From assembly GCA_944548615.1 (NCBI GenBank), contig OX155971.1:23270782-23334781 (forward strand): a stretch of DNA of 64,000 nt, given 5' to 3'. Of the stretch, positions 63,101 through 64,000 are shown piece after piece. Made by a program: the position numbers and the translations under genes. Under the pieces are notes generated by a model. That model was not told the DNA's origin. It worked only from the letters and a program-made list of their open reading frames with translations, and ran no database searches. Within the stretch, counting starts at the first letter, position 1. Each line of letters begins with the position of its first letter. Source of the stretch: Micropterix aruncella. Taxonomy: Eukaryota > Arthropoda > Insecta > Lepidoptera > Micropterigidae.

Positions 63101-64000
63101 AATGCCTTAACCGCGAGATAACAAGGAATGTTACCCGGCGGGCTTACACTCACGCCCTTACTTCCAATTGCGACCAGTTTACTCCAGTCTTTCGATTGGT
63201 TACGAGTTCGGGGTCGCTTGCGCGGTCCTCTTCCTTACGAAGCGGTGAAACGGTGTATACCGAATCTATCGCGGACCACAGCGTCCTTTGCCCGGCTGTT
63301 CACCCAGGATCGGATAGCCGATGGTCGTTTCAAGAACAGTCGCCGTAAGGTCCGCAACCATCCCCGCTCTATAGGAAACAGTACTGCTTCCAGACTCCCC
63401 CGACTGTTAGTCAGAGTGCGCAATCGATTGGCTTACGCCGCACGCTGCGCAGACCGTCCAGGAGCGCCAGAGGGTTGATTCCCAAGGGAAACTGGTTCGC
63501 TGGCCAGAGTCCTACCCAGGTTCGCACCCCGTGCATGGAGGCCGTCGGATGGGTGCTGACCCGTGAGTGTGACCGACCCTGAACACATGGGTCATCGTGG
63601 CCAACTCATCATGGGCCCGTTAGCTCCCTAAAATACGACAGGTAGGGGAGCTCGAGCCTGTCACCAGTCTGGTGGAGGGAAGTCCCCTGATAGTTTCAGA
63701 CGGAGATATCCTGCCAAAACTGGTAGCCAGGGTGCGAGGTGACCCGCTGGTTTACGTTCCTAGCGCCTCGCCGTAAGGCGTTGGACTCTGGCGGGTTTGT
63801 TAGCTTTGCTGGATGGTAAGTTTGTTTAGTCCCTAAGTCTTCTACGCTCACCTCACGGGAGACAGAACGATCATTATCGTTAAAACTTCCTGGGAATGAC
63901 GAATTCGCTCGTTGTAGTCGACACCTTCAAGTACCCTTATAACCGGCAATCCTTACAACCGGCAACTTTTCCTTTTTCAGTATGTAGGTTTCTGCGCGAT
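39159..64000 (+). CDS. CFAP206: Cilia- and flagella-associated protein 206, exons 1-6, 3' end beyond window
   Basis: CFAP206 (FAP206) anchors the RS2 radial spoke and dynein c to axonemal doublets and is needed for motile cilia and sperm flagella (family knowledge). Exons: 39159-39357, 45695-45933, 52680-52857, 55624-55988, 60922-61209 and 63981 onward. Phases 1,0,1,0,0 join without a break, giving 423 codons before the partial exon 6 (YVGFCA...). Landmarks: N-terminal SVANEILRECAASHG; exon 2 KMQLYFDNNYDSY and VLNSGLGNPGNLN; exon 3 VLREGTAALSSVF and SGIRLFNKDCQKAGEGIPD; exon 4 VPSNLLESS with ALYRQYEI; exon 5 PIFTKLWKHW and VVSCLNNLL; exon 6 the conserved (Y)xGFCA. Roughly two-thirds of the usual ~620 aa is in the window. 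The exon 2 donor (AAT|GTTGGT) is weak but is fixed by reading phase. The introns are unusually rich in mobile elements. Confidence 0.92.
39460..40130 (-). pseudogene. LINE endonuclease-reverse transcriptase C-terminal relic (RTE-like)
   Basis: On the minus strand KVRLVRALVFSIVFYASETW, NKSVLEELGI and, further downstream, HVARRNSENL and GRRSRGRSPTRW match the C-terminus of lepidopteran/insect RTE-like LINE proteins. Stops and frameshifts are present. It begins about 100 bp after CFAP206 exon 1. Confidence 0.65.
40659..41602 (+). mobile_element. hAT transposon, 944 bp, perfect TIRs and 8-bp duplication, partial transposase
   Basis: The 14-bp inverted ends CAGTGGCGGCGCTA are perfect, and CCCCCAAA flanks both sides (40651-40658, 41603-41610). 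Inside, 40867-41340 encodes a ZMYM1/TTF-type hAT transposase C-terminus: DATIVD-like start, ELQLLKANS, and PVPDSTASAERSFTKLKLIK of the dimerisation domain. A frameshift then leads to QERLSALSILSIEAE. The catalytic N-terminal half is deleted. Confidence 0.82.
41829..42566 (+). repeat. Dispersed insect repeat (SINE/RTE-like)
   Basis: It begins ACTAGCTGACCTGTGCCCAC and ends AAAATCGGTTCAGTAGATCC...CTCTTTATAATATTAGTATAGAT, the start and end motifs of a very common insect repeat. There is internal repetition of TGTGAGTGTCTTA at about 42022-42065. Confidence 0.55.
42690..42960 (+). pseudogene. LINE ORF2 C-terminal relic
   Basis: SPSYLHELFEPLS, SASDNLLKIPCHN, FCIHGAKLWKDL and SPSLQSFKTHLKKYYF match the end of CR1/L2-like LINE proteins (PPYL...LWN.LP...S...FK..LK). 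The stop is at 42958. Confidence 0.62.
43028..44486 (-). mobile_element. Long-TIR DNA transposon (~85-bp inverted repeats) with an unusual ORF
   Basis: Plus-strand start GGGGCAGTCAAATGAAAATG and complemented end GGGGCAATCAAATGAAAACG continue to match for about 85 bp (through GCAGGTAGGTGTGTGTATAG). Right flank TA and left flank TA(T) suggest a TA target, and such ends recall mariner-type elements. The gene inside, however, encodes a hAT-like C-terminus plus an unknown domain. The superfamily is therefore unclear. Confidence 0.7.
43327..44325 (-). CDS. hAT-C-like segment continuing into an unrecognised ~130-aa domain, inside a TIR element
   Basis: The frame is open for 332 codons. The N-terminal ~160 residues look like the end of a hAT transposase: LFPNIVQ, TEWRVLRN, FWDKISLLKHGDDTQMF, SLPHSSANVERIFSYINPMK. 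A hydrophobic stretch then looks like intron sequence read through (donor ATG|GTAATT, acceptor TTTGTAG). Splicing these sites would put the next exon out of frame. After the acceptor comes MDKLTAYRRNWSAAGFPLKD and PIRLPERLRRALQDKTIVLD, ending CHILNK with a nearby AATAAA. I do not recognise this second part; it may be a captured host exon or a second small gene starting at that Met. The first residue of the long frame is not reliably known. Confidence 0.5.
   Translation of the reverse strand: MFSKLPIFRYFYRYGACPTEILKWNDFSTISIETCKLITARILLKNNPINGLDLIDPTNVKSGKTASIITVIRLFPNIVQNNDFQQIDTEWRVLRNCEQIKTSPGKIELFWDKISLLKHGDDTQMFLLLSSFIFTILSLPHSSANVERIFSYINPMKFYSVIDIMVIIIFIHFILFCNNSYYFQICRFWEIYFSQRMDKLTAYRRNWSAAGFPLKDKQLLHNALNKLHPHCPSYMLNESRNSPIFKTLITPNLDATLNFTSNVEHKDPIRLPERLRRALQDKTIVLDGIEYDRLELMEMKIADLNMAITYNSNFTGCCRRALLEKQCHILNK
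44857..45541 (+). mobile_element. RF1 retroposon, diverged sense copy
   Basis: It matches the 13215-13919 subtype from about GTCGGCTGAACTCACGG to TGGTGGGTTCGCTCGTAGTAATCGACACC. The middle is strongly diverged. I could not find a target duplication. It ends about 150 bp before the acceptor of CFAP206 exon 2. Confidence 0.6.
45945..46140. repeat. Two consecutive hairpins just after CFAP206 exon 2
   Basis: TACCTGTAATAACATAAATA...ACT pairs with AGT...TATTTATGTTATTACAGGTA across a ~30-base loop. A second, related hairpin follows (AATAACATAAATAGATACT / AGTATCTATTTATGTTATT). The loops share TTTATCATCCCGG. The array begins about 15 bp after the exon 2 donor. Confidence 0.75.
46380..46800 (-). mobile_element. 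RF1 retroposon, partial, with internal triplicated unit
   Basis: This is an antisense RF1 lacking the sense 3' portion. It holds three tandem copies of a ~28-bp unit containing GGCCCAAAGGGCGATT (about 46604-46690). The match runs through CGAATCTATCGCGGACCATGG and CACCCCCGCTCTATAGGAAA to the sense 5' end. Confidence 0.6.
47545..47745 (+). repeat. AAAAGTCG-type microsatellite
   Basis: About twenty imperfect units of AAAAAGTCG/AAAAAGTCA lie in CFAP206 intron 2. The minus strand reads as a Phe/Asp-rich pseudo-ORF, which is an artefact of the repeat. Confidence 0.8.
48394..49408. mobile_element. TIR element of ~1 kb with TTA target duplication (Harbinger-like)
   Basis: The ends CAGCCGTATTCAGAGTCGA and, complemented, CAGCCGTATTCACAGTCGA are nearly identical, with TTA on both sides (48391-48393, 49409-49411). 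CTCAAG/CTTAAG/CTCGAG motifs are repeated in both subterminal regions. A basic open stretch near 49005-49205 (KRQNEKDERAHRGNRSRN), after a possible acceptor TTCCTAG, is of unknown meaning. Single ends of the same family lie at about 46848-46960 and 51780-51856. Confidence 0.68.
49524..49826. repeat. Dispersed repeat, inverted partner at 60457-60855
   Basis: It starts TTAACACGCTTTTATTAGGT...CGACCTGTATGTAAC and ends ATAAAAGCGTGTTTTTAG, so its own ends are inverted repeats (AACACGCTTTTAT). The copy at 60457-60855 is the reverse complement, with a partly duplicated GGCTATGATACGATATTCCATCATG segment. Confidence 0.65.
50412..51460 (+). mobile_element. hAT transposon, 1049 bp, perfect 8-bp duplication, decayed transposase
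   Basis: CGTCGATC flanks both sides (50404-50411, 51461-51468). The ends CAGGGGCGTAGC and, complemented, CAATGGCATAGC are imperfect inverted repeats. Inside, 51006-51197 reads ACSLFSTLSVTTATAERSFS and KLKVIKNYLRTSMGHERLSD, the hAT dimerisation domain. The frame then breaks, continuing LSIEAETLEK. The upstream transposase has stops. Confidence 0.8.
52975..53165 (+). repeat. 5S rRNA-derived SINE (or 5S pseudogene) in CFAP206 intron 3
   Basis: TTACCGAAGTTAAGCAGCGG then GGCGCGGTCAATACTGGGAT and GGGTGACCGCCTGAGTG match the core of 5S rRNA, including the internal Pol III control region. The 5' third is diverged, and the sequence continues into an unrelated tail (CCACGAAAAGGCATATACC...), as in 5S-headed SINEs (SINE3 class). 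It begins about 120 bp after the exon 3 donor. It is not a functional 5S gene. Confidence 0.72.
53215..53400 (+). repeat. Dispersed repeat tail, inverted copy at 8885-8995
   Basis: TTCCTCCACGATAGCGC...TTAATCCGATTGAGCT...TTTGGTATGCAGGCATCATT...GGCAAGAGTTG is the complement of the stretch at 8889-8990. It resembles a LINE/SINE 3' region. Confidence 0.5.
53596..53728. repeat. Two adjacent near-perfect hairpins (31-bp and 24-bp arms)
   Basis: Hairpin 1 (53596-53663): arm CCGCTGGCTGCAAGAGGGCG...ATTGAT pairs with its complement with one mismatch, around a 6-nt loop. Hairpin 2 (53663-53728): arm GTAGCTAGCCAAGAACTGAT...TACA pairs perfectly with its complement around an 18-nt loop. They share one base. 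Possible foldback MITE remnant or small-RNA precursor. Confidence 0.85.
54045..54085. repeat. 17-bp inverted repeat
   Basis: GGATCATTTTACACACA and TGTGTGTTAAATGATCC are complementary with one mismatch and a 2-nt spacer. It could mark the edge of an element spanning to about 54715, which has a TATATAAAG box at 54311, but I could not define the far end. Confidence 0.5.
54940..55580 (+). repeat. ~270-bp direct duplication separated by a LINE/SINE tail
   Basis: ACGCGAGCACGCGATCCGCC...GGCGTTAGTAGATTCATATAA...CGCCGGCC(A/G)CCGCTCGCGTCAGTC occurs at 54943-55205 and 55313-55570. The tail repeat (palindrome ATTGTCATATGACAAT) at 55226-55310 separates them. The second copy ends about 50 bp before the acceptor of CFAP206 exon 4. 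Confidence 0.75.
55995..56135 (-). pseudogene. Small LINE RT relic plus GAA microsatellite after CFAP206 exon 4
   Basis: On the minus strand NEDCIRDLDVILDAKLSFNQ followed by HIESVE matches the (V/I)xDLGVxLDxxLxFxxHI motif of LINE RTs. A plus-strand (GAA)8 run lies at 56104-56130. It begins within 10 bp of the exon 4 donor. Confidence 0.55.
56941..58228 (+). repeat. 145-bp satellite, nine near-identical tandem units
   Basis: Units begin with (A)ATAAAGCTTG at 56941, 57086, 57231, 57376, 57517, 57662, 57807, 57952 and 58097. Spacing is 145 bp, except one unit of 141 bp. Units differ at only a few positions (for example TTAGTT versus TTATTT in the spacer, CTTATAATG versus CTCATAATG). The end of each unit (GCGCAGACCTCTCCCTTATA) is related to an internal RF1 segment, and the last unit continues into RF1. 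It lies in CFAP206 intron 4. Confidence 0.9.
58229..58605 (-). mobile_element. RF1 retroposon, partial, joined to the 145-bp satellite
   Basis: This is antisense RF1 from CCGAATCTATCGCAGATCACGG to the sense 5' end (GCTTATTAGCTC). Its missing sense 3' half is replaced by the satellite array: the final satellite unit runs into it without a break through CTCTCCCTTATAATGCGGTG. Confidence 0.65.
58880..59075 (-). pseudogene. LINE ORF2 C-terminal knuckle relic
   Basis: On the minus strand CGEEPEDSIHIVRRYPGLAA and FLEPSDLLNLRVSDLLGLVS resemble the C-terminal C..H..C knuckle and following helix of LINE proteins; the last Cys is replaced. No other domain remains. Confidence 0.5.
61480..62110 (-). pseudogene. 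LINE ORF2 C-terminal relic
   Basis: On the minus strand LLTEELNTNVERLQNVCIGF and MYGLRKYGLIAEYRSTLQCL are followed by FFSYSFSVKAARLWNAL and TTFKARLKEHIT. It is the same clade as the fragments at 9425-9750 and 42690-42960. Frame breaks are present. It lies in CFAP206 intron 5. Confidence 0.65.
62308..62428. repeat. GC-rich foldback element
   Basis: CTGGCCGCGGCGGCCA and TGGCCGCCGCGGCCAG are complementary ends. Inner arms TGTATGGAATCGCCGTCG / CGACGGCGTTTCCATACA pair around a 6-nt loop. About 120 bp. Confidence 0.7.
62556..63933 (+). mobile_element. RF1 retroposon (sense plus) split by a second, inverted RF1 copy
   Basis: The outer copy runs 62556-62948 plus 63641-63933. It is flanked by CCCTTATTACCG (62544-62555) and CCCTTATAACCG (63934-63945), a 12-bp duplication with one mismatch. 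It belongs to the same subtype as 13215-13919. A separate RF1 3' end (about 62466-62541) lies just upstream. The whole cluster sits directly before CFAP206 exon 6. Confidence 0.68.
62960..63629 (-). mobile_element. RF1 retroposon nested in opposite orientation within another RF1
   Basis: This copy is about 670 bp, flanked by a perfect 11-bp duplication AAAATACGACA (62949-62959 and 63630-63640). Its sequence is closest to the copy at 32811-33458 (same antisense layout and near-identical internal stretches), suggesting recent activity. Confidence 0.7.

Noticed and set aside
1..64000. Search for CRISPR arrays, bacterial operons or prophage
   Set aside because: Spliced genes, insect-type transposons and long introns show a eukaryotic nuclear genome. 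Tandem repeats here lack spacer-repeat structure.

Overview
This is eukaryotic genomic DNA, almost certainly from an arthropod and most likely an insect. The genes have short coding exons split by long introns. Dispersed repeats fill most of the non-coding space, including LINEs, hAT, mariner, PIF/Harbinger and piggyBac-like elements. The repeat CCTAA, complement of the arthropod telomere repeat TTAGG, occurs at 27.75-27.90 kb. The species cannot be named from the sequence.

I can build four host genes exon by exon, with splice sites and reading phases that agree. (1) NDOR1 (Tah18), the diflavin reductase of cytosolic Fe-S assembly: minus strand, six exons, 29102 down to 5991, complete (602 aa). 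(2) IMP4, the Brix-domain U3 snoRNP protein: minus strand, five exons, 26069 down to 15279, complete (311 aa). It lies wholly inside NDOR1 intron 2, on the same strand. (3) A DEK_C plus SWIB-domain chromatin protein: plus strand, four exons, 29476 to 34809, complete (264 aa). It is head-to-head with NDOR1 across about 370 bp. (4) CFAP206, an axonemal radial-spoke/microtubule-doublet protein: plus strand, exon 1 at 39159, five full exons, and the start of a sixth at 63981 that runs off the window.

Layout: 1-5990 is intergenic repeat (hAT MITE, piggyBac-like MITEs, mariner and LINE remnants). 5991-29102 is NDOR1 with IMP4 inside. 29103-29475 is a shared promoter region. 29476-34809 is the SWIB gene, whose third intron-exon interval (intron 2) holds a nested stack of retroelements. 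34810-39158 is intergenic and includes a PIF/Harbinger element that encodes only a MADF-domain protein. 39159 to the end is CFAP206, with introns packed with hAT elements, a long-TIR element with an unusual ORF, hairpins, a 5S-rRNA-derived SINE, a 145-bp satellite and several copies of one retroposon family.

The best candidate for something undescribed is that family, called RF1 here. Copies are about 650-720 bp without a convincing ORF or poly-A tail. Four insertions are flanked by 11-15 bp target-site duplications, one copy has a twin-priming-like inversion, and part of its sequence appears in every unit of the 145-bp satellite. Other strong points are the same-strand nesting of IMP4 in NDOR1, the MADF-only Harbinger element, and the hAT-C plus unknown-domain ORF inside a long-TIR element. 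All family assignments come from reading the sequence against remembered family features; no searches were run.
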